Below are positions 51,302 through 60,914 of a stretch of 64,000 nucleotides of DNA, one piece after another (positions within the stretch are counted from its first letter, which is position 1; the number at the start of each line of letters is the position of its first letter). The DNA is from JAJDUF01 sp965214295. GTDB lineage: Bacteria; Chloroflexota; UBA11872; UBA12225; JAJDUF01. The stretch covers positions 3,906,001 to 3,970,000 of the forward strand of contig OZ243944.1 in NCBI GenBank assembly GCA_965214295.1, written 5' to 3'. Both the position numbers and the translations under genes were made by a program. The notes below the pieces were generated by a model, which worked only from the letters and a program-made list of their open reading frames with translations, searched no databases and was not told the origin of the DNA.

Positions 51302-53212
51302 CTACCGGAAGGCCCAGACGGCCAGGATGGCGATGACGCCCAGGAGGAACGCTACGGCATAGGCCCGCACGTACCCGGCTTGGGCAATCCGCAGCACCAT
51401 GGCGCTGCCACGCAGGAGACGCCCGGTGCCATTGACGGTGCCGTCTATTACGGCCAGATCGAACGACGCTAGGAAAGCGGCGAGCCGGGCGCCTGGGTGC
51501 GCCAGGGTAGCCTCGTAGAGCTGGTCAACCCAATACTTGTTGAACGAGAGGCGATACAACGGCGCGAGCAACTGGCCCAGAGCTTCGGCCGAGGGCAGCT
51601 GCCGTAGGTAGATGGCACTAGCGGCCACAACGCCGCCAACGGCTACTACCACCGCGATAGTCGCCAAGGCCAACTCCGAGAGCGGGAACGGCAGCTCGCC
51701 GTGCTCCGGCCCGTGCCCGCCGAGCACCGGCTGCAAGTAACGCTCGAAGGCCGTCCCATCGGTGCCCGGGATGCCCACGAGGCCGCCGATGATGGCCAGC
51801 AGGGCCAGCGCCACCAAGGCGAGCAGCATCACCATCGGCGACTCGTGCGGTGCTGTGTCCCCACCGTTTCCGGCTCGTCGGGGCCCGAAAAAGGTAAGGA
51901 AGATGAGACGCGACATGTAGAAGGCGGTCAGGCCGGCCGTGACCACTCCGACGAGCCACAGCCACAGGTGGCCGCCCTCGAAGGTGCGGGCGAGGATCAG
52001 GTCCTTACTCCAGAAGCCGGCCAGGCCGGGGAAGCCGATGATCGCCAGCCACGCCACAATCATCGTCACACCCGTCACTGGCAGATAGCGGAGCAAGCCG
52101 CCCATGCGGCGCATATCCTGCTCTTCGTGCAGGGCGTGGATGACGCTCCCGGCGCCGAGGAACAGGAGCGCCTTGAAGAAGGCGTGGGTCATCAGGTGGA
52201 AGATGGCCGCGCCGAAAGCTCCGACTCCGGCCGCCAGGAACATGTAGCCCAACTGGCTGACCGTGGAGTAGGCCAGCACGCGCTTGATGTCGGTCTGCGT
52301 GAGCGCGATGGTGGCGGCGAACAGCGCGGTCAGCGCGCCGATGATAGCGACCACCGTCAGGCTGACCGGTGCCAGGGCATATAGCGCCGAGGCCCGCACC
52401 ACCATATAGACCCCCGCAGTGACCATGGTGGCGGCGTGGATGAGCGCGCTCACCGGTGTGGGGCCTTCCATCGCGTCGGGTAGCCACACGTAGAGCGGCA
52501 CTTGGGCCGACTTTCCGGTGGCGCCGATGAAGAGGAGCAGCGTTATTGCCGTGACAAGCTCGCCGCCTTCATCAAGTATCCGCTCCGGGTGGTCGAGCAC
52601 CGTGGCGAAGTCGAAGCTACCGAAGGTGGTGAAGATGAGGAAGAGGCCGACCATGAACGCGAAGTCGCCGATGCGGTTGGTGATAAAGGCCTTCTTGCCG
52701 GCCGAGGCTGCTGCGGGGCGGTCGAACCAGTATCCGATCAATAGGAAGGAGCAGACTCCGACTAGCTCCCACCCGACGAACATGACTAGGAAGTTATCGG
52801 CCATGACGAGTAGCAGCATCGAGAAGGTGAAGAGGTTGAGGTAGGTGAAGAAGCGTGGGTAGCCGGGGTCGTGCCCCATATAGCCGACCGAATAGAGGTG
52901 GATGAGTAGCCCGACTCCCGATACGACCAGGACCATCACCGTGGAGAGGGGGTCGAGCAGGAGGGCTACCGACGTGTCGAGGCTGCCGGCCACAATCCAG
53001 GGGAACAACTCTTGTCGCAGTGCCGGGGACTCGCCGGCAGTGACCGGCACGGCCGCAAAGAGCGTGATGAACAGGGCGACGACAAAGGCTGCCGCCACAA
53101 CGCCGACGCCGACGATGGATACGACGATCTTGGGGAGCCGTTGCCCAAGCAGGAGATTAATCAGCGTCCCGGCGAGGGGAAAGGCCGGGATCAGCCAGAG
53201 AGCATCAGAAAT
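51302..53212 (-). CDS. nuoL: NADH-quinone oxidoreductase subunit L, probable AUU start
   Basis: 636 residues, with the terminal lateral helix. Landmarks: DPLSTVMVLVVSGVGLLIHLYS, GWELVGVCSFLLIGYWFDR, LPDAMEGPTPVSALIHAATMV and DIKRVLAYSTVSQLGYM. The expected first helix (SDALWLIPAFPLAGTLINLL) lies upstream of the first in-frame GTG at 53098. Back to an in-frame TGA no ATG, GTG or TTG exists; the only plausible start is ATT at 53212-53210, six bases after AGGAG. AUU starts are rare (infC, pcnB). Confidence 0.9.
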   Translation of the reverse strand: MSDALWLIPAFPLAGTLINLLLGQRLPKIVVSIVGVGVVAAAFVVALFITLFAAVPVTAGESPALRQELFPWIVAGSLDTSVALLLDPLSTVMVLVVSGVGLLIHLYSVGYMGHDPGYPRFFTYLNLFTFSMLLLVMADNFLVMFVGWELVGVCSFLLIGYWFDRPAAASAGKKAFITNRIGDFAFMVGLFLIFTTFGSFDFATVLDHPERILDEGGELVTAITLLLFIGATGKSAQVPLYVWLPDAMEGPTPVSALIHAATMVTAGVYMVVRASALYALAPVSLTVVAIIGALTALFAATIALTQTDIKRVLAYSTVSQLGYMFLAAGVGAFGAAIFHLMTHAFFKALLFLGAGSVIHALHEEQDMRRMGGLLRYLPVTGVTMIVAWLAIIGFPGLAGFWSKDLILARTFEGGHLWLWLVGVVTAGLTAFYMSRLIFLTFFGPRRAGNGGDTAPHESPMVMLLALVALALLAIIGGLVGIPGTDGTAFERYLQPVLGGHGPEHGELPFPLSELALATIAVVVAVGGVVAASAIYLRQLPSAEALGQLLAPLYRLSFNKYWVDQLYEATLAHPGARLAAFLASFDLAVIDGTVNGTGRLLRGSAMVLRIAQAGYVRAYAVAFLLGVIAILAVWAFR

Positions 53213-53305
53213 GGTCGTCTCCTGACCGCTTAGTCGGTAGCAGCTTCACTTTCATCGGATTGTGCGGATCAAGCATGTCACCATGAGCAGCGCAGGCCAT
53301 GCCGT

Positions 53306-53608
53306 CTACCCCTTCAACAGGTTGATGGTGTCAATATCCACGCTCTGGCGAGTGCGGAAGAGATCCACGATGATCGCGAGGCCCACCGCAACTTCGGCCG
53401 CAGCCACGGCCATGACGAAGAAGACGAAGACCTGCCCATCGAAGTGCCCAAACTGCCGGGAGAACGCCACGAACGAGAGATTGACCGCGTTCAGCATCAG
53501 CTCGATGGACATGAAGATCGTCAGCGTGTTCTTGCGTAGCAGCACGCCGAACACGCCGAGCGAGAACAGGATCGCGCTGACGATGAGATAGTAGCTTGTT
53601 GGCACCAT
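53306..53608 (-). CDS. nuoK: NADH-quinone oxidoreductase subunit K
   Basis: 100 residues, three helices, with the conserved Glu pair in MSIELMLNAVNL and VAAAEVAVGLAI. It carries part of the central proton-translocation axis next to NuoJ and NuoA. Its ATG overlaps the nuoJ stop by one base. Confidence 0.97.
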   Translation of the reverse strand: MVPTSYYLIVSAILFSLGVFGVLLRKNTLTIFMSIELMLNAVNLSFVAFSRQFGHFDGQVFVFFVMAVAAAEVAVGLAIIVDLFRTRQSVDIDTINLLKG

Positions 53609-54663
53609 CAGGTTGTAGGCCTCATATTGCCGGGTGCTTCGACCGGCGACGGTGACGACGCCAGAGCCGCAGGTTTGCGTTCCAAAGTCTGCGGCTCTGG
53701 CGTGTCAGTTGTTGCAGCGGTCGCCTCCGCGGCGGCCGAAGCGCCGTTTTGTTGGCCGCCAGATGGTACCACGTTTGTCTGTTGCCTGGAGAGGCTGACT
53801 TCACCACGCTTCCGCGCGATGACGACCGCGCCGAGGATCGCCGCCAAGAGCAGGATCGAAGTCACCTCGAAGGGGAACAGGAAACGGGTGAACAGGATGG
53901 CGGCCAGCACCTGTGTATGGGAGCCGGCAAGCGGTTGCACGTTCACCGCCGCGATCCCCGGCGTAGCGGCCAGGTCGGTAACTGCTTGGCCAGGTTCCTC
54001 CGCACGCAGCGCCAGTACCCGCACGGTGTCGCCCACGCGGTCCGCCGCAATCTCCGGGCGTGGGGGGCTACTGCGGAACACCCGGAAGCCCTGCGCCTCC
54101 AGTGCGTCCATGACCTGCACCGCGGCCGCCGCGACGGCCGTCCCGGCCCCGTCCAGTGTGAGCGTAATGGTCCAGGCCGTTTCATCCGGCCCGGTCGCTT
54201 GCGCCAAGAGCTTTTGGTCCGCTACGGAGAGTGGATAGGTAAGCTCGGCGGTGCCGGGTGGTGGTGGCTCCGGCAGCACGTCGCCGCTGCGAACGGCGAC
54301 CAGCGCTATCTGCGCCAGCAGGATGAACGCGACGACGCCCCCGAAGAGCTTTAGCCCGGCGAGGCGGGTGCCGGTTGGCTCCGGTCGCGCCACGTTGAGC
54401 AGCATGATGACAAAGAGCATCAGCACCATGATGGCGCCGGCATAGACGGCGATCTGCACGACGGCGAGGAAATACGCGCCCAGCAAGAGATACATGACGG
54501 CCAGGCAGAAGAAGTTCGCCACGAGGAACAGCGCGCTGTACATCGCGTTGCGCTGGAACACGACCATGATGGCCGCCGCGATGGCTACGGCCGCCGTGGC
54601 GATGAAGATGAGCAGCTCAATGGTGGGCAGCTCGAACGGCAAGCTCTCGGTCAACTCGGTCAT
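53608..54663 (-). CDS. nuoJ: NADH-quinone oxidoreductase subunit J with large insertion and tail
   Basis: 351 residues against about 170-200 usually. Helices 1-4 (about 15-125) include YFLAVVQIAVYAGAIMVLMLFVIML, the conserved NuoJ core. Residues about 126-248 are an inserted soluble section (TAWTITLTLDGAGTAVAAAA, then DTVRVLALRAEEPGQAVTDL) before the last helix (FPFEVTSILLLAAILGAVVI). A Pro/Thr-rich tail of about 65 residues follows. The start at 54663 follows GGAG. The C-terminal coding part contains a strong hairpin. Confidence 0.9.
   Translation of the reverse strand: MTELTESLPFELPTIELLIFIATAAVAIAAAIMVVFQRNAMYSALFLVANFFCLAVMYLLLGAYFLAVVQIAVYAGAIMVLMLFVIMLLNVARPEPTGTRLAGLKLFGGVVAFILLAQIALVAVRSGDVLPEPPPPGTAELTYPLSVADQKLLAQATGPDETAWTITLTLDGAGTAVAAAAVQVMDALEAQGFRVFRSSPPRPEIAADRVGDTVRVLALRAEEPGQAVTDLAATPGIAAVNVQPLAGSHTQVLAAILFTRFLFPFEVTSILLLAAILGAVVIARKRGEVSLSRQQTNVVPSGGQQNGASAAAEATAATTDTPEPQTLERKPAALASSPSPVEAPGNMRPTT
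53658..53703 (-). other. 15-bp perfect hairpin within the end of nuoJ
   Basis: ACGCCAGAGCCGCAG (53658-53672) and CTGCGGCTCTGGCGT (53689-53703) are perfectly complementary with a 16-base loop that can pair further (TTTG with CAAA). In the minus-strand transcript it lies 50 bases before the nuoK start. No U-run follows. Confidence 0.75.
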
Positions 54664-54748
54664 CGTAGCTCCGGCTCTTCTACGCTCGTACACTAGCGAG
54701 GAGTGTAGTCCACCTCAGGCGGACACTCCTACAATGGTCAGGTGCTGC

Positions 54749-55261
54749 TCACCCGGGCAGCCAGGAGTCGCTCGGATCAACGACCGGCTCTGTGTCCAGC
54801 AACGTCTCCTTGGTGTAAATCATCGACTCGCGCGTGTAATCGGCTAGCTCGAAGATTGCCTTGAGCTGGATTGCCTCCGTCGGACAGGCCTCGGTACAGA
54901 ACCCGCAGAAGATGCAGCGGATCATGTTGACGGTGTAGGTCTTGGCGTAACGTTCACCAATCGAGACCGGGTTGTCCGGCGGATTCTCGGCACCCTCGAC
55001 GAAGATCGCTTTCGCCGGGCATACCAGCGCGCACAACTCGCAGCCGACACACTTCTCCAGGCCATTCTCGTGCCGGCGCAGCACGTGACGCCCCCGATGC
55101 CGGGCCGGTAGGGCCGGCTGCTGCTCCGGGTATTGCAGCGTCACCGGCTTGTCCGCCAGATTGCGGAGCGTGACTCCCAGGCCGCGTGCTATCGCAGCAA
55201 AGTCTTTCGCTGCCTCGACGAAGGGGTTTCGGCGTGCTGGGCGCGGTGATGCTTGCATCAT
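54749..55261 (-). CDS. nuoI: NADH-quinone oxidoreductase subunit I (two [4Fe-4S] clusters)
   Basis: 170 residues. The two ferredoxin-type motifs are CVGCELCALVCPAKAI (cluster N6a) and CIFCGFCTEACPTEAI (N6b). It relays electrons between the hydrophilic arm and NuoB. The start is MMQASPRPARRNPF; the second Met is equally possible. Confidence 0.96.
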   Translation of the reverse strand: MMQASPRPARRNPFVEAAKDFAAIARGLGVTLRNLADKPVTLQYPEQQPALPARHRGRHVLRRHENGLEKCVGCELCALVCPAKAIFVEGAENPPDNPVSIGERYAKTYTVNMIRCIFCGFCTEACPTEAIQLKAIFELADYTRESMIYTKETLLDTEPVVDPSDSWLPG

Positions 55262-55280
55262 GTCCTCCGTGGCTGCGCTG

Positions 55281-56330
55281 CTAACTTGGCCACACCGCCA
55301 CGATCACTGCCGTCAGCATGACGTTCGCCAGCCCAATGGGAAACATCACTTTCCAGCCGAGATTCATCAGGCGGTCGTAGCGAAGGCGGGGCAGCGTCGC
55401 CCGCAGCCAGATGAAGAAGAAGATGAAGAGGGCGAGCTTGAGCAAAAACCAGAGCGGTGCCAAGAGTGGGCCGAGCACCGGGCCGAGAAAGCCGAAGCCC
55501 GGCCACCAGCCGCCGAGGAAGAGCACGGCGGCAACGGCACTGACGTTGATGATGTTAACGTACTCGGCCATGAAGAACATGGACCACTTGAAGCCGCTGT
55601 ACTCGGTGTGGTAGCCGGCGCCAAGCTCGCCCTCGGCCTCCGGCAGATCGAAGGGCAAGCGATTCGTTTCGGCAATACCGGCGACGATGTAGACTACGAA
55701 GGCGATGAACCCGACCGGGAACCACAGGGCTATCGGCCAGGGAAAGCTCCCTTCGGTCTGCAAGCGCACGATATCGAGCAGGTTCAGGGAGCCGGCTAGG
55801 ATCACCACCGAGAGCACCGCTAACCCCTGCGGTAGCTCATAGCTGACCATCTGCGCTGAGGCGCGTAGCCCGCCGAGGAGCGAGTATTTGTTGTTGGCGG
55901 CCCAGCCGCCAAGCACTAGTCCGTATACCCCCAAAGAGGCGATAGCGGTGATGTAGAGGTAGGCGACGTTGACGTTCGCGCCGATGTGCCAGTCGAAAGG
56001 GAAGCCGAAAATCTCGAACGACGGGCCAATGGGGATGACGGCAAAGATAATCAGCGCCGGCAGCAGGACTCCGAGCGGTGCCAGGAGATGCACCCACCGG
56101 CTGGCTTGATCCGGGACGATGTCTTCTTTCATCGCCAGCTTGATGCCGTCGGCGATGGGCTGCAAGAGGCCGAACGGCCCGACCCGATTCGGGCCAATCC
56201 GCCGCTGAAACCGGCCAAGCACTTTCCGCTCCAGCCAGGTGAGGTATGCAAAGGCAGCCAAGAGCAGGTTGATGACGATGAAGCTCTTGATGGCGGCGGC
56301 GATGATGGCCGCGAGGATATCCGGGATCAT
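55281..56330 (-). CDS. nuoH: NADH-quinone oxidoreductase subunit H
   Basis: 349 residues with eight helices. Landmarks are ERKVLGRFQRRIGPNRVGPFG, QPIADGIKLAMKEDIVP and ETNRLPFDLPEAEGELGAGYHTEYSG (quinone-site acidic cluster). It links the quinone cavity with the proton-pumping membrane arm. Its start overlaps the nuoG stop by 4 bp. Confidence 0.97.
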   Translation of the reverse strand: MIPDILAAIIAAAIKSFIVINLLLAAFAYLTWLERKVLGRFQRRIGPNRVGPFGLLQPIADGIKLAMKEDIVPDQASRWVHLLAPLGVLLPALIIFAVIPIGPSFEIFGFPFDWHIGANVNVAYLYITAIASLGVYGLVLGGWAANNKYSLLGGLRASAQMVSYELPQGLAVLSVVILAGSLNLLDIVRLQTEGSFPWPIALWFPVGFIAFVVYIVAGIAETNRLPFDLPEAEGELGAGYHTEYSGFKWSMFFMAEYVNIINVSAVAAVLFLGGWWPGFGFLGPVLGPLLAPLWFLLKLALFIFFFIWLRATLPRLRYDRLMNLGWKVMFPIGLANVMLTAVIVAVWPS

Positions 56331-58918
56331 GCTCCGCCTCCAGCAGCAGCGTCGCCGGTCGCGGCCGTCACGGCAACCGGCTCAAGCTGTACGGTGGTCG
56401 CTTCGTGCTGCCAGTCAAGCAGGGCATTGATCCGCGGCGAATCGAGATTATCGGGCGTGTAGACCACCCCGGCGGGCACGCGACCGCTCACCTGCGCTTG
56501 CCGGGTGACGGCACCGCGCTCGGTCCGCAGCCTGACGGTCTGCCCCTGGCCGATGCCGAGACGGGCGGCGTCGGTACGGTTGATGTCTACGAGTGGCTCC
56601 GGCGAGGTGGCCAGTAGCTGTGGGGTGATCTCGATCAATGTCTCGTGGCCGATTAGCTCGGAATCGGTCAGCAAACGTAGCCCCTCGCCCGGTGCTGCCG
56701 GCTCCGCGGCGGCAGCGCACGCCGCAAAGCGTAGCTCGCCATCAGCCTCCGGCGCCGGCAGCAGCACGCCCTCTTTCGGGAAGGCGGCGCGGCGCATCAT
56801 CGCCGGCGTGATGACGTCCTCGAAGGCTTCGAGCGTGATTTCGGCGGCGGAGCTATAGCCGAGTGGTGTGTCGAAGTGGCCGGACAGGTCGGTGAGGATC
56901 CGCCAGTCGGCCGAGCCGTTGCCCTCCGGCGCGACCGCGACGCCCAGCCGCTGGATACGACCTTCCACGTTCGTCAGGGTGCCGTCGCGCTCGGCGAAGC
57001 TCAAGCCGGGTAGTACCATGTCGGCAGCTTTTGCCGTCGCGGTCGCGAACAACTCGTGTACGACAACCAGCTCGGCGTTGGCCAGGGCTTGCGCGGCCTG
57101 GGCGCGGTCGGGGTGTGTCTCCAGGATATTCTCGCCGACCAGATAGAGGCACTTGATCGTCCCGGCGGCCGCCGCCGCGATTATCTCCCCGGCCGGCAGC
57201 CCGTCCGGGCCGGGCACGACACCGAGATGCTCGGCGCCACGACCGTTCGCCCCCTCCGGGATGAAGGTCACGCCGCCACCTGGCCGGCCAATGTTGCCCG
57301 TCGCCAGCGCGAGGTTGTAGGCGGCCGCGGCCACGGCATCCTGATCCGACCGACGGTTGAAGCGCGGACCGACATACACCAGCGCGCTGCCGGCAGCCGT
57401 CAGCGTTGCTGCGGCCGCCCGGATCGTCTCGGCCGTGATGCCGGTAAGCGCGGCGGCCCGATCCGGGGAGAGACTAGCTGCTTTGGCGGCATCAGCCGCC
57501 TCGCCGGTGAGTGGTCCGTCGTCGCTCTGCCCTTGCTCGAGGATGGCGCCCAATAGTCCCTGCAACAGGGCGGCTTCGGAGCCGGGCCGGTGCCGCAGGC
57601 GGTGATACGCAATCCGGTCCGGCTCGGTAGCACGCGGATTGGCGACGATCAGCTTGGTGCCACGCTTGGTCACCGCCGCCCGCAGTCGCAGCCACTGCAC
57701 CGGCAGGTCGTTGGTCAGGTCGGTGCCGATCAGCAGCACGGCCCCGGCCCGGTCTACATCTGCAAGCGTAGGAATGGGTGCCGGCGTAGCGGCGAGCGGC
57801 AGCCCGGCGACACGGGCGCCGATCCGATGATCGAGGTGCGGGGTGCCGATGACCGTGCGGACGAATTCGCGCAGGGCAAAGGCGTCTTCGTTGGGGATAT
57901 TGCGTCCGCCAATGACACCGATGGCCGCCGCGCCATGCTCGTCGCGGATGCGCTTGATCTTCGCGGCGACCTCGGTTAGCGCCTCATCCCACTCCACCGC
58001 GGCCAACTCGCCATCCCGCTTGACCAGCGGGGTCCGGAGCCGGCGGTCGGTCGAGACGAACTCGAACGTGAACTCGCCCTTGTTACACAGCCAGATGTCG
58101 TTGATGTCCGCATTCTCTTCAGCGCGCACGCGCACCAACTCGTTGCGGCGCGCGTCGAGCTTCAGATTGCAGCCTACCGGACACTGCGCGCAGACGCTGC
58201 GCGTAGTCTGGAGGTCGCCCGGCCTGGCCCGGAACCGATACGTGTCGCTGGTGAGGGCGCCACAGGGACAGAGATCAATGATGTTGCCGTGGAACTTCGA
58301 TTGGAGCGGGCGGTCGTCGAGCGTGCCGAGCACGGAGTTATAGCCGCGGTCGAAGAAGTCAAGCTCGTGCTCGCCGGCGACGTCGTCCATGAAGCGCGTG
58401 CAGCGGTAGCAGACGATGCAACGCTCCTGATCCAGGACGACCAGCGGGCTGAGGTCGTGAACCTTGCGGAGCAGGCGCTTCTGCTCGACAAACCGGCTCT
58501 CTTTCGGCCCCCAGTCGTGGCTGTTGTCCTGGAGCGGGCATTCACCGCCCGCGTCGCAGACCGGACAGTCGAGGGGATGGTTAATCAGGAGGAACTCGAC
58601 GATCCCTTCCCGATATTTCAGGACGGCATCAGTGTCGGTCCACACCTTCATGCCGGGCATGACCGTGGTGGTGCAGCCGGTCATGATGCTCGGCGGCGGT
58701 GCCGGTGCGTCGGGTGGCGTACCCGGGCGCGGTGGTAGCTCGACAGCCACCAAGCACATTCGGCAGGCGCCGATGACGGGCAGCCGCGAGTGGTAGCAGA
58801 AGACCGGTACCTCGGTGCCGAGCACCTTGGCCGTCTCGACCAAGTTCGTGCCCGGCGGCACGGACACCTCCTGGTCATCAACCGTCAGCGTGATCAACTC
58901 TTGCTCGGTGGCAACCAT
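56327..58918 (-). CDS. nuoG: NADH-quinone oxidoreductase subunit G
   Basis: 863 residues. N-terminal ferredoxin with CYHSRLPVIGACRMCLV and TGCTT ([2Fe-2S]), the His-ligated CPVCDAGGECPLQDNSHDWG, and CIVCYRCTRFMDDVAG. CAQCPVGCNL plus the later LCNKGEF supply the ligands for cluster N7. A molybdopterin-oxidoreductase-like domain without cofactor residues follows. It belongs to the electron-input module. Confidence 0.95.
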   Translation of the reverse strand: MVATEQELITLTVDDQEVSVPPGTNLVETAKVLGTEVPVFCYHSRLPVIGACRMCLVAVELPPRPGTPPDAPAPPPSIMTGCTTTVMPGMKVWTDTDAVLKYREGIVEFLLINHPLDCPVCDAGGECPLQDNSHDWGPKESRFVEQKRLLRKVHDLSPLVVLDQERCIVCYRCTRFMDDVAGEHELDFFDRGYNSVLGTLDDRPLQSKFHGNIIDLCPCGALTSDTYRFRARPGDLQTTRSVCAQCPVGCNLKLDARRNELVRVRAEENADINDIWLCNKGEFTFEFVSTDRRLRTPLVKRDGELAAVEWDEALTEVAAKIKRIRDEHGAAAIGVIGGRNIPNEDAFALREFVRTVIGTPHLDHRIGARVAGLPLAATPAPIPTLADVDRAGAVLLIGTDLTNDLPVQWLRLRAAVTKRGTKLIVANPRATEPDRIAYHRLRHRPGSEAALLQGLLGAILEQGQSDDGPLTGEAADAAKAASLSPDRAAALTGITAETIRAAAATLTAAGSALVYVGPRFNRRSDQDAVAAAAYNLALATGNIGRPGGGVTFIPEGANGRGAEHLGVVPGPDGLPAGEIIAAAAAGTIKCLYLVGENILETHPDRAQAAQALANAELVVVHELFATATAKAADMVLPGLSFAERDGTLTNVEGRIQRLGVAVAPEGNGSADWRILTDLSGHFDTPLGYSSAAEITLEAFEDVITPAMMRRAAFPKEGVLLPAPEADGELRFAACAAAAEPAAPGEGLRLLTDSELIGHETLIEITPQLLATSPEPLVDINRTDAARLGIGQGQTVRLRTERGAVTRQAQVSGRVPAGVVYTPDNLDSPRINALLDWQHEATTVQLEPVAVTAATGDAAAGGGA

Positions 58919-59037
58919 GCCATTTTCCTCACCAGGACTGAAGCTCTCCGTAGGTTAGACCGGCCTCCGGTGGGCCGGTGGCAGTCCAGCCTTAACCCAA
59001 TCCAAACACCCCTCGCGTTCCTGCGGCTAGGACACGC

Positions 59038-60327
59038 TCATGCCGCCATCACCGGCGGCGACGCGGCGAAACAACGCTTCTCGGCAACGTGTCGGTCGTA
59101 GTCCTCGCGGAACTTCTGAATGCCGCTGGATAGGCCCCACGTGGCTACGTCGCCTAACAGGCAGAAGGATTTTCCATTGATCTTGTCGCACACGTCGAGT
59201 AGCAATTCTACGTCCTCCGCTTGCCCTCGCCCGCCTTCGATCCGTGCCAGGACATCCACCATCCAGCGGGTGCCTTCCCGGCAGGGCGTACACTTCCCGC
59301 AGCTTTCGTTGGCAAAGAAGCGGACGGTGTTGAGGTTGGCTCGCACGATGCACGCCGTCTCGTCCATCACCATCACGCCACCCGTCCCGAGGATGGAGCC
59401 TTTGGCGGTGACGGCGCTTGGGTCAAGCGTCACGTCGAGGTCATCGGCCGAGAGTAGCTGCGCCGAGGCGCCGCCGGGGATGACGGCCTTGACCGCCCGG
59501 TCTTCGCGCATCCCCTGACCGTACACATAGATCAACTCGCGCAGCGGTGTGCCCATCGGCAACTCATAGAGGCCGGGGCGGTTGACGTGGCCCGAGAGGC
59601 AGTAGAGCTTGGGGCCGGGAGCGTCCGGCGTGCCAATCCCGGCGAACCACTCGGCGCCATAGTTCACGATGTGGGTCACGCACGAGAGGGTTTCCACGTT
59701 GTTGATGACCGTAGGCAGACCGAATACCCCCTTGACGGCCGGGAACGGCGGCCGTAGTCGGGGCTGCGGGCGGTTGCCTTCCAGGGATTCCAGCAGCGCC
59801 GTTTCCTCTCCACAGATGTAGGCCCCGGCGCCCCGATGCACCCATACCTCGCAATCGAACCCCGAGCCGAGGATATTCCGACCGATGTAGCCCCGCGCGC
59901 GGGCCTCGGCCAACGCTTGCTCCAGCCGACGATAGCTGTAGGAGAACTCGCCGCGGATGTAGATATAGACGGTGTTGATTTGGCAAGCATAGGCGGAGAT
60001 GAGGCAGCCCTCGATGAGCTGGTGGGGATCGTTGTCCATGATCGCCCGATTGGCGAACGTACCCGGCTCGCTCTCGTCGGCGTTGGCGCAGAGAAAGCGC
60101 GGGTTGCCGTCGTCGGGCAGGAAGCCCCACTTCACGCCGGTGGGGAAGTAGGCGCCGCCGCGGCCCCGCAAGCTGGCGCTCTTGACCATGCCGACGATAT
60201 CGTCCGGCGTATGTCCCTTGATCGCTTTCTCTAGTGCCTGGTAGCCGCCGTGCCGGAGATAGGTGTCAATCCGGTGTTGGTCCGGGTCGTCGGCGTACTT
60301 GAGCAGCACTGGCTCAAACGTTGCCAT
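59038..60327 (-). CDS. nuoF: NADH-quinone oxidoreductase subunit F (NADH/FMN-binding)
   Basis: 429 residues from the ATG at 60327. The NADH-binding loop GRGGAYFPTGVKW, the FMN loop GAGAYICGEETALLESLEGN and the N3 ligands ESCGKCTPCREGTRW, with a later Cys in SFCLLGDVATW, are all present. It oxidises NADH. A longer frame upstream was rejected because the fold begins MATFEPVLLKYADD and AGGAG lies ahead of it. It overlaps the nuoE end by 14 bp. Confidence 0.96.
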   Translation of the reverse strand: MATFEPVLLKYADDPDQHRIDTYLRHGGYQALEKAIKGHTPDDIVGMVKSASLRGRGGAYFPTGVKWGFLPDDGNPRFLCANADESEPGTFANRAIMDNDPHQLIEGCLISAYACQINTVYIYIRGEFSYSYRRLEQALAEARARGYIGRNILGSGFDCEVWVHRGAGAYICGEETALLESLEGNRPQPRLRPPFPAVKGVFGLPTVINNVETLSCVTHIVNYGAEWFAGIGTPDAPGPKLYCLSGHVNRPGLYELPMGTPLRELIYVYGQGMREDRAVKAVIPGGASAQLLSADDLDVTLDPSAVTAKGSILGTGGVMVMDETACIVRANLNTVRFFANESCGKCTPCREGTRWMVDVLARIEGGRGQAEDVELLLDVCDKINGKSFCLLGDVATWGLSSGIQKFREDYDRHVAEKRCFAASPPVMAA

Positions 60328-60895
60328 GCTCGGCCTGCTCCTCTCCGCCGTTATTCCCCGCCGGCGGGGCCTTGGCTGCGTGCGCTGCGCTGTCCGGTCC
60401 ATGCACCACCCCGTCGAGGGCGGGGCGACCGGCCCGCAGGTCGGTGAGGATGCGATTGACCCGCTCCGGGGTCAGGTTTCCGTAGGTTTCCGTGTTGATC
60501 TGCATGACGGGTGCAAACTCGCAATAGCAAGGACATTCCTGATGGCGCAGGGTGAACTGTCCGTCCTCGGTTGTCTGCCCTTCTTGGATGCCAAGCTCCT
60601 GCCGGAGATGCGCCAGCACCTCCGAGGCGCCTTGCAACTCGCACGATAGGTTATTGCACACCTCGATGACGTATGTGCCCATCGGCCGCTTGTGGAACAT
60701 ATAGTAGAAGCTGGCGATGGCTGCGACATCGGTCGGGTGCATATCGAGCAACTCGCCAACTTCTTCATACGCCGCTGTATTCAGCCAGCCGACCTCATCC
60801 TGGGCCGCCCACAGCGCCGGCAGGATGGCGGCGCGCTTCGTCCGGTAGCGCGGCAGGTAGCCAAGGATGCGCTGGCGCGTTTCTTCGGACAGCAT
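60314..60895 (-). CDS. nuoE: NADH-quinone oxidoreductase subunit E ([2Fe-2S] N1a)
   Basis: 193 residues. Thioredoxin-like [2Fe-2S] ligands are CNNLSC and the pair in HQECPCYCEFAPVMQI (four Cys in C-x4-C...C-x3-C, with an extra Cys between the last two). The C-terminal 25 residues (AAKAPPAGNNGGEEQAEHGNV) form an uncommon polar tail. ATG at 60895. Confidence 0.93.
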   Translation of the reverse strand: MLSEETRQRILGYLPRYRTKRAAILPALWAAQDEVGWLNTAAYEEVGELLDMHPTDVAAIASFYYMFHKRPMGTYVIEVCNNLSCELQGASEVLAHLRQELGIQEGQTTEDGQFTLRHQECPCYCEFAPVMQINTETYGNLTPERVNRILTDLRAGRPALDGVVHGPDSAAHAAKAPPAGNNGGEEQAEHGNV

Positions 60896-60914
60896 GTTCT
60901 CCGTTCGCCTATCC

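Noticed and set aside
56327..58918. Formate dehydrogenase or other molybdoenzyme
   Set aside because: The ferredoxin-like N-terminus and the position in the nuo operon identify NuoG.
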